From the NCBI GenBank assembly GCA_903869075.1, contig CAIPXZ010000676.1:1-51736 (forward strand): a stretch of DNA of 51,736 bases, given 5' to 3'. The notes under the pieces were generated by a model. The model searched no databases and was not told the DNA's origin. It worked only from the letters and a program-made list of their open reading frames with translations. Positions 16,563 to 23,713 of the stretch are shown here, in pieces (positions within the stretch are counted from its first letter, which is position 1; each line of letters opens with the position of its first letter). Source of the stretch: an uncultured Myxococcales bacterium. GTDB taxonomy: Bacteria; Myxococcota_A; UBA9042. The position numbers were made by a program, and so were the translations under genes.

Positions 16563-16952
16563 ATGTCACAAGCCAAACGCCCGCGTATTTTGGTGATTGA
16601 CGATGAGCCGCTCATCGGCTGCCTGATCGTTCGCGTGCTGGGCCGCGGCTACGACGTCGCGACGGTTGTGCATGGCCAGCAAGGCCTGGACGTGCTGGCG
16701 GCGGATGACAAGTTCGACCTCGTGCTGTGCGACCTGATGATGCCGGGGCTGACCGGCATGGACGTGCACGCAGCGCTGGCGCAGCGCGGTTCGCGTCAAG
16801 CGGCGACGATGATCTTCCTGACCGGCGGCGCGTTCGTTGGCCACGCCGGCGAATTCCTGGCGCGCGTGCCCAATCCGTGTCTTGAAAAGCCGTTTCTTGC
16901 CGAAGAGTTGCGCGCCGCGGTCCACAACGCACTGGCGTCGCCGTCGCGCTAG
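16563..16952 (+). CDS. Single-domain response regulator (CheY-like receiver)
   Basis: This 129-residue protein is one receiver domain. The acidic pair lies in VIDDEP (about 14-15), the phospho-acceptor Asp in LVLCDLMMPG (about 59), the switch Thr in FLTGG and the conserved Lys in LEKPF (about 109). No output domain is present, so it would act by protein contact. The ATG at 16563 gives a normal family length, though no strong Shine-Dalgarno is seen. No sensor kinase is adjacent. It ends with TAG at 16950-16952 directly against the stop of dnaA on the other strand (zero spacer), so its transcript almost certainly runs antisense into dnaA unless it terminates early. Confidence 0.85.
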   Translation: MSQAKRPRILVIDDEPLIGCLIVRVLGRGYDVATVVHGQQGLDVLAADDKFDLVLCDLMMPGLTGMDVHAALAQRGSRQAATMIFLTGGAFVGHAGEFLARVPNPCLEKPFLAEELRAAVHNALASPSR

Positions 16953-18509
16953 CTACTTGCCCAGCGCCGTCTCGATCGCCTGAATCGCCGCCTGCACGGC
17001 TGGATCGGTCTGCACAAGCCAGTCGATCTTTTGGCATGCGTGAATCGCCGTCGAGTGATCGCGGCCGCCAAACGCGCGGCCAATCTCCGGAAACGACGCC
17101 TGCGTGTGCTTGCGCGTCAGCCACACTGCGACCATGCGCGGCACCACGACGCCGCGGTGGCGCTTGGCGCCCTTCAAATCGGTGACGCGCAGGCCATAGT
17201 GCTGCGCCGTGACGCGCTGGATGACCTCGACCGTCAGGTGCCGCGACGGCAGCTCGATGATCGGCCCCAGCGCCGCGCGCGCCAGCGCCAGGTCGATCGG
17301 CCGCTTGCCCAGCCGCGCGTGGGCGTAGAGCTTGTGCAGCGCGCCTTCCAACTCACGGACATTGTTGCGCAAATGATCGGAAAGGTAGTAGATGACGTCC
17401 AGTGGCACGTGCTGGTTCTGCGCTTCGCCCGCGGTCTCGCCCGGCTGCTTGCCGGTGCCGGGCGTCTGCTGCGCATGCTGGGCGGCGCGCTGGCGCAGGA
17501 TCGCCACGCGCAGGTCGCGATCCGGCGGCGAGATCCCGGCGGTCAAGCCGTTCTCAAAGCGCGATCGCAGGCGCTCGTGGAAGTCGTGCAGCTCGGACGG
17601 AAAGCGATCGCAGGTCAGCACGATCTGCTTGCCAGCCAGGTACAGCGCGTTGAAAGTATGGAAGAATTCTTCCTGCGTCGCCGTCTTGCCCTGCAGAAAC
17701 TGCACGTCGTCCAGCAGCAGCACGTCCACGTTGCGGTAGAACGCGCGGACGTCGACGCGCACCGAGGCGTCGCGCGAGCGCATGGCGGCGATCGTGTCGT
17801 CGGCAAAAGTCTCCGCCGGCACGTAGCGCACGCGCAGGTGCGGGTGGCGCGCCGTGATCGCGTTGCCGATCGCGTGCAGCAAGTGGGTTTTGCCCAAGCC
17901 GACGCCGCCGTAGAGAAACACCGGATTGACGGTCTCGCCGGGATGCTCGGCGACGGTGCGCGCCGCTGACAGCGCGAGCTGGTTGGACTCGCCCTCGACG
18001 AAGTTGCCGAACGTGAAGCGCGGCACCAGCGAACTGCTTGTCTCCAGCGAGTTGGCGACGTCCAGCGTGTCCGCCGGCGCGGCGTTGGCAAAGCGCGGAT
18101 CGGCGGCAAACAGCGGATCGGTGGCGTACGTCGCCTGCACGGCGAGGTGCGCGGCGGCAGGCGGCGGCTCCAGCTCCAGCGCCTGGCTGTCGTCGGCAAC
18201 GCGCAGCTCAATCGGCGGCTGACCCAGACCATTGGCCTCGATCGCCCGGCGCAGCGGCGCAAGGTGCTGCTGGGCGATGACGTCGCGGAAGTGCTCATCG
18301 GGCACTTCCAGGATGAAGCCGTCGGGACCGGCGGCGTGGGCGATCACCTTGTCAAACCAGGCATCGACGACGGAGCGGCGGGTGATGGTGCGCAGCTGGC
18401 TCAGCGTTTGCTGCCAAATCACGCGCACTTCCAGCGCATCCGCCGCCACAGCGCTGCCATCGCGCAGCGGCGCGGCAGTCTCAGTCGGTTGGGGCGTCGT
18501 CGGCGGCAT
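16953..18509 (-). CDS. dnaA: Chromosomal replication initiator protein DnaA
   Basis: This 518-residue protein binds the replication origin and loads helicase. Domain I is at about 28-105 (WQQTLSQLRTI) and domain II is a short linker. The AAA+ domain III runs from about 160, with Walker A GGVGLGKTHLLHA (201-213), Walker B LLLDDVQFLQ, sensor 1 LTCDRFPSEL and the Arg-finger RLRSRFENGL. The DNA-binding domain IV (about 420-518) carries the signature FPEIGRAFGGRDHSTAIHAC. A Gln/Thr/Gly-rich insertion at about 345-368 precedes NNVRELEGAL, where most DnaA proteins have a short loop. The ATG at 18509 was chosen on family length; it lacks a strong ribosome site and the longer frame adds no known domain. 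Confidence 0.95.
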   Translation of the reverse strand: MPPTTPQPTETAAPLRDGSAVAADALEVRVIWQQTLSQLRTITRRSVVDAWFDKVIAHAAGPDGFILEVPDEHFRDVIAQQHLAPLRRAIEANGLGQPPIELRVADDSQALELEPPPAAAHLAVQATYATDPLFAADPRFANAAPADTLDVANSLETSSSLVPRFTFGNFVEGESNQLALSAARTVAEHPGETVNPVFLYGGVGLGKTHLLHAIGNAITARHPHLRVRYVPAETFADDTIAAMRSRDASVRVDVRAFYRNVDVLLLDDVQFLQGKTATQEEFFHTFNALYLAGKQIVLTCDRFPSELHDFHERLRSRFENGLTAGISPPDRDLRVAILRQRAAQHAQQTPGTGKQPGETAGEAQNQHVPLDVIYYLSDHLRNNVRELEGALHKLYAHARLGKRPIDLALARAALGPIIELPSRHLTVEVIQRVTAQHYGLRVTDLKGAKRHRGVVVPRMVAVWLTRKHTQASFPEIGRAFGGRDHSTAIHACQKIDWLVQTDPAVQAAIQAIETALGK

Positions 18510-19119
18510 GGTGCTTCGGCAGGTGAGAGGGTCGTTGCGGATGCCCCGCCAATACGCCCGCCGGCCCTGGGGCGCGGTCGACGTCGGGTTGGGGGCTGAC
18601 GGACGCGATAGGTATCGCGCCGCCCGCGGGCCGACAAGGGGAGAGCGCAAGATTGCCCGTCGGCGGCCGGTCATTCATCTCCAAGGTCATGACAATACAG
18701 GGTAAGTTGCATCCGGTTGACATTTCACAGAGTCAGCCGTTGACACTTCCAGCCGCAGCAAGGGAGGTAACCCCCTGATGCGCGGCACAATTGCCGGCTT
18801 GTTTGCTAACCCTATGAAAACAAAATGTTTTGCCAGAACCATTGAATATCAGCAACTTGTCGCAGAGTTGTTGCAGTGGCGTCGCCGCGCGATCGCTGAC
18901 CGACCGGTCACCCGCCGCGCGGATCGATCGGCGCATCGGCCGACCGGCGGGCGGACGCGACAAGGGACTCGCATTTTCCGCAACTTGGTGTAAACTGCCG
19001 CGCCCGCTGCTTGTGCAGACGTGCGCGAAATGACGGTTCCGTGGGTGTCTCCCAGAGCGCGCACAAGCCCCATCCGCCACGGCACCCGCCGCGACAACCC
19101 CTGAACCGAGGAACGTATC
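18510..19119. other. dnaA-rpmH intergenic region, candidate replication origin (oriC)
   Basis: This is the longest gene-free stretch in the window (610 bp), between divergent dnaA and rpmH, a common oriC position. It contains an AT-richer patch at about 18780-18870 that could be a duplex-unwinding element, two TTGACA boxes on the plus strand (18717-18722 and 18740-18745), an inverted repeat CAACT-N8-AGTTG near 18853-18870, and a GC-rich tract with palindromes such as GACCGGTC. A TAAACT at 18991-18996 could be the -10 for rpmH. No canonical TTATCCACA DnaA box is found; TTTTCCGCA near 18974 is the nearest. A 71-codon ORF (18778-18993) follows GGGAGG but is probably chance. Confidence 0.4.
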
Positions 19120-19266
19120 GTGAAGAAAGGTCTTGGTAATCCCAGCAAAATCTCCCGCCTCCGCACCCACGGCTTTCGCGCCCGCATGGCCACCAAGAAC
19201 GGCCGCGCTGTGCTCAACCGCCGCCGCGCCAAAGGTCGCCTGCGCATGACGGTCTCCACGAAGTGA
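19120..19266 (+). CDS. rpmH: 50S ribosomal protein L34
   Basis: This 48-residue, strongly basic protein matches L34 along its length: [34 protein letters not shown] and a short basic tail. L34 is a component of the large ribosomal subunit. The GTG start follows GAGGAA by 6 bases. It heads the rpmH-rnpA-yidD-yidC-jag operon, and its TGA overlaps the rnpA GTG start (GTGA), so rnpA is probably translationally coupled. The N-terminal MKKGLG differs slightly from the common MKRTYQ start. Confidence 0.96.
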   Translation: MKKGLGNPSKISRLRTHGFRARMATKNGRAVLNRRRAKGRLRMTVSTK

Positions 19267-19679
19267 TCGCGTCGCCGCCGTCTGCCGCGCCGCACATTCC
19301 GGGACCGCCGGGCGTCCTGCCTGACCCCCGTGGGTTGTTGCGTCGTCGCAGTCGGCTGCAGCACAAGTCCGCGTTTGACTTGGTGTTTCAGCGCGGCCGG
19401 CGTGCCCAGGGCCGCCACTTGAGCCTGATCGCGTGCCTGCAGCGCGGCCCGGATGTCCAGCCGCGCATCGGCCTCGCAGTGGCCAAGGCCGTCGGTCACG
19501 CCCCCGCGCGCGCCCGGTTGCGGCGGCTGACGCGGGAAGCGTTTCGGGCCCTGCGGCCCGGCCTGCAGCGGCCGTTTGATCTGGTGGTCAGCGCCCGCCA
19601 GCCTTGGCCGGATGCGCAACTGCGCGATGTTGTTGAGGAATTGCTGTTCCTCAGCCAGAAACTGCGCCTGCTCGGCTGA
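19263..19679 (+). CDS. rnpA: Ribonuclease P protein component
   Basis: This 138-residue basic protein is the protein subunit of RNase P, which trims tRNA 5' ends. The family pattern begins at [20 protein letters not shown], and the signature helix reads [18 protein letters not shown] (family RNRxKR-type). It has an N-terminal extension of about 25 residues, Pro-rich and unconserved; if the GTG overlapping rpmH is not the start, a TTG at 19338 would give the compact family length. I kept the overlapping GTG because the GTGA arrangement is typical coupling. The RNA subunit gene is not in this window. Confidence 0.9.
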   Translation: MIASPPSAAPHIPGPPGVLPDPRGLLRRRSRLQHKSAFDLVFQRGRRAQGRHLSLIACLQRGPDVQPRIGLAVAKAVGHAPARARLRRLTREAFRALRPGLQRPFDLVVSARQPWPDAQLRDVVEELLFLSQKLRLLG

Positions 19680-19694
19680 ACGGAGCCAGCTACT

Positions 19695-20042
19695 TTGACG
19701 ACCGCGCCCTTTTCGCCACCGCTTGTCTCGCGCGTCGGTCGCTTGGACTACTGGCTGGCGTTGCCGTTGCTCGCGCTGATTCGCCTGTACCAGCGCACGT
19801 TGTCGCGGATCCTGCCGCCGGCGTGCCGCTTTACGCCCAGCTGTTCGCACTACGCCGCCACGGCGCTGCAGCAGCACAGCCTGCCGCGCGCGCTGGGTTT
19901 GACAACGTGGCGCCTGATGCGCTGCCAGCCGTTCTGCCGCGGCGGCCACGATCCGGTGCCGCCGGGTGCTTGGCACGGCCGCTGGCCGGTTACGCCACGC
20001 CACGATCTCTCCACCAGTTCGCCCAGTGAGACCTCCCAATGA
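19695..20042 (+). CDS. yidD: Membrane protein insertion efficiency factor YidD
   Basis: This 115-residue protein has an amphipathic N-terminal helix (LLALIRLYQRTLSRILPPACR) and the YidD signature: CRFTPSCSHYA with three conserved Cys, then WRLMRCQPFCRGGHDPVP. It works at the inner membrane with YidC in membrane-protein insertion. The start is a TTG at 19695, with GGAG about 9 bases upstream; no ATG or GTG would keep the first helix. The stop overlaps the yidC ATG (ATGA), as usual in this operon. The tail after residue 85 is longer than average and poorly conserved. Confidence 0.92.
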   Translation: MTTAPFSPPLVSRVGRLDYWLALPLLALIRLYQRTLSRILPPACRFTPSCSHYAATALQQHSLPRALGLTTWRLMRCQPFCRGGHDPVPPGAWHGRWPVTPRHDLSTSSPSETSQ

Positions 20043-21859
20043 CGGCCATTCGAACCAGTTTCCTGATGCTCTGTGCAGTGTTGGCGATCCTGCCGGCAAA
20101 ATCGGCGCTTGCCGATCTGCCCGCCGCCGTCACGCCGACCGCCGCCGCAGTGACCAAGCCTGCCGGTCCGTGCCGGCCGGGTACGCCGGGCGCGACGCTG
20201 AACAGCGGCGATGCGCTGTGGACCGTGTCGCCGTGCTCCGGCGCGCTGCAGGCGGTGCACCTGTCCAGCCCGCAGTTCCACATCCGCGCGCGCGGTGAGC
20301 CCGCGGGCCTGCCGGCGTGGGCCAAGTCCAAGTATTCGGAAGGTCAGCTGGATTTGGTGCCGACGTGGGACGCGCCCTGGGACCCGTTCCAGGACACGAT
20401 TGTGCAGGCGCTCGTCGCCGGCCAGACGTCCGTGAAGATCCAGCGGCGCGAAGGCGGCGCGACGACGACGCAGACGGTGCCGAGCCTGCAGGCGCTGCAA
20501 AAAGCCGAGCCGCAGTGGACCGTGCTGCGCGCGGACGCGGCGCAAGTCACGATGATCTGGCCGGATCCGCGGCAGATCCAGGCGCCGCTGTACTTGGTCA
20601 AGACCTGGAAGCCGGCGGGCAAGACCGCCGCGGGCGTCGCGCAGCCGCTGTCCCTGGACGTGGAGCTGGCGGTGTGGAACGTCAGCGGCCAGGCCGTGCA
20701 GCTGACGCTGCAGCAGCAGGTGAGCAGCTTCCAGGACCCGAACGCCGGCTCGGGCGGCATGTTGGCGATGTTCTCGGCGCCGCCGGACAACAAAGGCGCG
20801 GGCTTTTGGCAGGCCGGCGCGCTCGTGCACCAGGACCTCGCCGGGCTGTCCAAGGCGGATCTGGCGGATCGCCAGCGCACCGGCAAACCCGAGTGGTTTG
20901 GCGTGGATTCCCGCTACTTTTTGCTGGCGGCGATCCCGCTGGACGGCTACGACGCCAAGTCGACAGTGACGCTGGTGCCGCGCGGCACCGGCGGCGTGCA
21001 GGCGCAGCTCGTGACCAGCGCGACGACAATCCCCGCGGCGACGTGCATGCCCAGCTGGTACCAGGTGAACTGGGGCGGCGTGGCGTGCGGCAATGACAAC
21101 GGCGCGGGTAAGAGCTGGAAATACTTGACCTATGCCGGTCCCAAGCAGCTGGACATGCTCAAGGAAATGGACCATGAGCTTGTGGGCAGCGTCGACTTTG
21201 GCTGGTTCACCGTCATCGCCAAGCCGATGCTGCTTGTGCTGCGCTGGGCCCACGACATCACCGGGCTGTGGCCGCTGGCGATCCTGATCCTGACGCTGCT
21301 GGTCAAGGTGTTGCTGTGGCCGGTGACGTCCAAGTCGATGAAATCGATGAAGAAAATGCAGCAGCTCAAGCCGGAACTGGACAAGGTCCGCGCCGAGCTG
21401 GAAGCGCGCGCCAAGAAGCTGGGTCAGGACAAGCCGGACCCGCAGGAGCTGAACCGCGCGACTTTTGATCTGTACAAAAAGCACGACGTCAACCCGCTGG
21501 GTGGCTGCTTGCCGATGCTGCTGCAGATGCCGGTGTACATCGCGCTGTACCGAACCATCAATAGTTCCGTGGAGTTGTTCAACCAGCCGCTGTTTGGCTG
21601 GGTGACCGATCTGACGGCCAAGGACCCGTACTACGTGCTGCCGCTGGTGCTGGGCGGCGTGATGTTTGCCCAGCAAAAGCTGACGCCGCAGGCCGGCGGT
21701 GACCCGGCGCAGCAGAAGATGATGCTGTATTTCATGCCGATTTTGTTCACGGCCATGATGCTGCAGCTGCCGTCCGGCCTGACCCTGTACATTTTGGCCA
21801 ACACCGTGTTGAGTGTGCTGCAGACGGTGTACGTCAACCGCTCTGCCAAAGCCGCCTGA
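20039..21859 (+). CDS. yidC: Membrane protein insertase YidC
   Basis: This 606-residue protein inserts proteins into the inner membrane. It has an N-terminal signal-anchor (TSFLMLCAVLAILPA), a large periplasmic beta-sandwich domain (about 50-370) typical of Gram-negative YidC, then the conserved insertase core (about 385-600): GLWPLAILILTLLVKVLLWP, the cytoplasmic hairpin (SMKSMKKMQQLKPELDKVR), NPLGGCLPMLLQMPVYIALY and the final pair of helices ending in SGLTLYILANT. The groove Arg of E. coli (VRGIMYP) aligns with Lys here (VKVLLWP), conserving charge. The ATG overlaps the yidD stop by four bases, giving coupled expression. Confidence 0.95.
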   Translation: MTAIRTSFLMLCAVLAILPAKSALADLPAAVTPTAAAVTKPAGPCRPGTPGATLNSGDALWTVSPCSGALQAVHLSSPQFHIRARGEPAGLPAWAKSKYSEGQLDLVPTWDAPWDPFQDTIVQALVAGQTSVKIQRREGGATTTQTVPSLQALQKAEPQWTVLRADAAQVTMIWPDPRQIQAPLYLVKTWKPAGKTAAGVAQPLSLDVELAVWNVSGQAVQLTLQQQVSSFQDPNAGSGGMLAMFSAPPDNKGAGFWQAGALVHQDLAGLSKADLADRQRTGKPEWFGVDSRYFLLAAIPLDGYDAKSTVTLVPRGTGGVQAQLVTSATTIPAATCMPSWYQVNWGGVACGNDNGAGKSWKYLTYAGPKQLDMLKEMDHELVGSVDFGWFTVIAKPMLLVLRWAHDITGLWPLAILILTLLVKVLLWPVTSKSMKSMKKMQQLKPELDKVRAELEARAKKLGQDKPDPQELNRATFDLYKKHDVNPLGGCLPMLLQMPVYIALYRTINSSVELFNQPLFGWVTDLTAKDPYYVLPLVLGGVMFAQQKLTPQAGGDPAQQKMMLYFMPILFTAMMLQLPSGLTLYILANTVLSVLQTVYVNRSAKAA

Positions 21860-21873
21860 GCAAAGAGGAAATC

Positions 21874-22512
21874 ATGTCTGAGCAGGAACTGACTGCGACC
21901 GAAGCGACCGCTGGTGCCGACGACGATGCCTCCGAGGAGAGCAGCGCGCCCAAGCAGCACGTGTCGCTGGCTGAGAAAGTGGCGATCGCCGAAGTGACCG
22001 CGCGGCGGCTTTTTGAGCTGCTGGGCGCCAAGATCCCGGGCGTGGAGTGCCGCGCTGACGAGGATCAGGTCATCGTGCAGCTCTCCGACCTCGACGCCGC
22101 GCTGCAGCCGCAGGGCGACACGCGGGTGCTGGAGTCGATGCAGTTCATCTTGAACAAGGCGATCAACCGCAACTCGCTGGACCGCACGCGGCTGTCGCTG
22201 GACACCGACGGCTTTCGCCGCCGCCGCCCGGAAGGCCTGGACAAGGTCGCGCAGGCGCTGGCGGACAAGAGCAAGCTGCTGGGCAAGTCGCTGGCGATCG
22301 GCCCGCTGGGCCAGGGCGACCTGCGCTTTCTGACGGCGCAGCTGTCGCGCACGCCGGGCATGACGCTCGTGCACCACGGCGCGCCGGAGCGGCGGCGGCT
22401 GATTCTGGCGCCCAAGGCGCTGGTGATGGATGCGCCGCGCCAGCACGAGGCGAACGGCGACGACGCGCCCGGTCAGGGCGGCGGGCATCGGCGGCGGCGG
22501 CGGCGGCGCTAG
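21874..22512 (+). CDS. jag: Jag/KhpB-like RNA-binding protein (KH-R3H)
   Basis: This 212-residue protein starts 14 bases after yidC with AGAGGA upstream. It has an acidic N-terminal 30 residues, a KH-like domain (about 38-115; ARRLFELLGAKIPGVECR, SMQFILNKAIN) and an R3H-like domain (about 120-190; LGPLGQGDLRFLTAQL with Arg/His residues). A tail of eight Arg follows. The Jag_N domain found in many relatives is missing. Jag proteins sit downstream of yidC in many genomes and bind RNA; their targets are unclear. The gene ends 12 bases from a convergent lipoprotein gene, and the Arg tail is encoded by a CGG-rich repeat. Confidence 0.85.
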   Translation: MSEQELTATEATAGADDDASEESSAPKQHVSLAEKVAIAEVTARRLFELLGAKIPGVECRADEDQVIVQLSDLDAALQPQGDTRVLESMQFILNKAINRNSLDRTRLSLDTDGFRRRRPEGLDKVAQALADKSKLLGKSLAIGPLGQGDLRFLTAQLSRTPGMTLVHHGAPERRRLILAPKALVMDAPRQHEANGDDAPGQGGGHRRRRRRR

Positions 22513-22524
22513 CCGCGGCGGCGG

Positions 22525-23043
22525 TTACTTCTTGAGGTCGCCGAGGTAGGTCGACAGGTCATTGACCAAGCCGCTCATGGACTTACCAAACTTCTGGTCG
22601 TCCTCGCCCCACTGCACAATCGCCTGCTCGCGCTCGTCTTCCTTGGCGGACTTGAGGCGATCGACGAGCTTCGCGGTGCTCTCGGCATACCGGCTCAGCG
22701 TCTGCTGCAGGCCCTGGTGGATGTCGCCCAGCTTGCCGTTCGGCACTTTTTCTTCGTTCGCCGCCTTGCTCAGCTCTTCCACCCGCGGCAGCAGCGCGTC
22801 GCGAAACAGCGGCAGCATCTGCTCGGGATCGTTGACCTGGTACAGGTCCTCGCGGGCCTTGTTCATGCCCGTCAGCGCCGGCTTGGCCTTCTCGAGGAAC
22901 AGCTTATACTGCCGCACGTCGTCGAATTCGTGGCTGCCGCACGCCGCCAGGCTCAGCAGGCTGAGCGTGAACAGCGCCAGCAAGATGCGGCGAGCGAACG
23001 TAAAGTGCGTAGACCGACCGGTCCAAAAGGTGCGATTGTGCAT
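22525..23043 (-). CDS. Lipoprotein of unknown function, helical
   Basis: This 172-residue protein starts MHNRTFW, has a basic n-region, a hydrophobic stretch (ILLALFTLSLLSLAA) and lipobox SLAAC. The mature part is highly charged and predicted all-helical (KLVDRLKSAKEDEREQAIVQW), suggesting a helical bundle or coiled coil in the periplasm or outer membrane. No family is recognised. An in-frame upstream start exists, but ATG 23043 fits the signal peptide. It is divergent from the VOC gene (145-bp gap). Confidence 0.75.
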   Translation of the reverse strand: MHNRTFWTGRSTHFTFARRILLALFTLSLLSLAACGSHEFDDVRQYKLFLEKAKPALTGMNKAREDLYQVNDPEQMLPLFRDALLPRVEELSKAANEEKVPNGKLGDIHQGLQQTLSRYAESTAKLVDRLKSAKEDEREQAIVQWGEDDQKFGKSMSGLVNDLSTYLGDLKK

Positions 23044-23188
23044 GTTGTCATCCGCGCGGACTTGCGTTGGCGCCCGCCCATGGTCCAAGTTACCTTAGCC
23101 CAGCGCTGCTTCCGTGTCGAGCGAGCGCACCTGTCCCCTGTGCGCTTTTTGCGCGCCCCACCTGCTGAACCGTTCCAGGAGTCTGACG

Positions 23189-23608
23189 ATGGCCGTCCCG
23201 CCCATTTCGCCCTTTGGCATTCATCACATGGCGATCCAGTGCTTTGACCTGCCGGCCATGGCGCGGTTTTATGAAAAAGTCCTGCGGCTGCACGTGGAAA
23301 GGCGCTGGCCGGCGGAGGACGGCAGCGATCGCTCGGTGTGGCTGCGATCGGGCAATTCCGTCATCGCGCTGGAGCGTTGCGCGCTGACGCCCGCGCCGGA
23401 CGAGTGGCAGTCCGACGAGCCCGGGCTGCACCTGCTGGCGCTGGAGATCGCCTGGCAAAACCGCGATACGTGGCTGAAATGGCTGGCGCATCAGGAAGTT
23501 GCCGTGGTGTTCGAGTCGGCCTGGACGATCTACGTCCATGACCCGGAGGGCAACCGCGTTGGCCTGTCGCATTTCCCGTTCACGGCGGATGGCCAGCGCA
23601 CCGCGTAG
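23189..23608 (+). CDS. VOC-family protein (glyoxalase/bleomycin-resistance fold)
   Basis: This 139-residue protein is a single VOC module of two beta-alpha-beta-beta-beta units. IHHMAIQCFDLPAMARFYEKVL supplies the first conserved metal-ligand His, and the end of the second unit reads IYVHDPEGNRVGLSHF, with the DPEGN turn and a final strand. The family includes metal-dependent lyases, dioxygenases and resistance proteins; the substrate cannot be deduced. The ATG at 23189 is preceded by AGGAG at 8 bases, deciding the start over the longer frame. No neighbour points to a pathway. Confidence 0.85.
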   Translation: MAVPPISPFGIHHMAIQCFDLPAMARFYEKVLRLHVERRWPAEDGSDRSVWLRSGNSVIALERCALTPAPDEWQSDEPGLHLLALEIAWQNRDTWLKWLAHQEVAVVFESAWTIYVHDPEGNRVGLSHFPFTADGQRTA

Positions 23609-23627
23609 CGAAGAAGTCGTCGATTGC

Positions 23628-23657
23628 TTGCCGTTTTCGGTAACGCGCCCCTATGAT
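23628..23657 (+). promoter_or_regulatory. Predicted sigma-70-type promoter for the pseudokinase gene
   Basis: TTGCCG (23628-23633) and TATGAT (23652-23657) are 18 bases apart, about 56 bases before the ATG at 23714. It lies 20 bases after the VOC stop in an AT-richer patch. Confidence 0.45.
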
Positions 23658-23713
23658 ACCCTGCCCGAGCCACTGACTGGCACGGTACCAGTTGCCCCCG
23701 GAGGACCTGTCGC

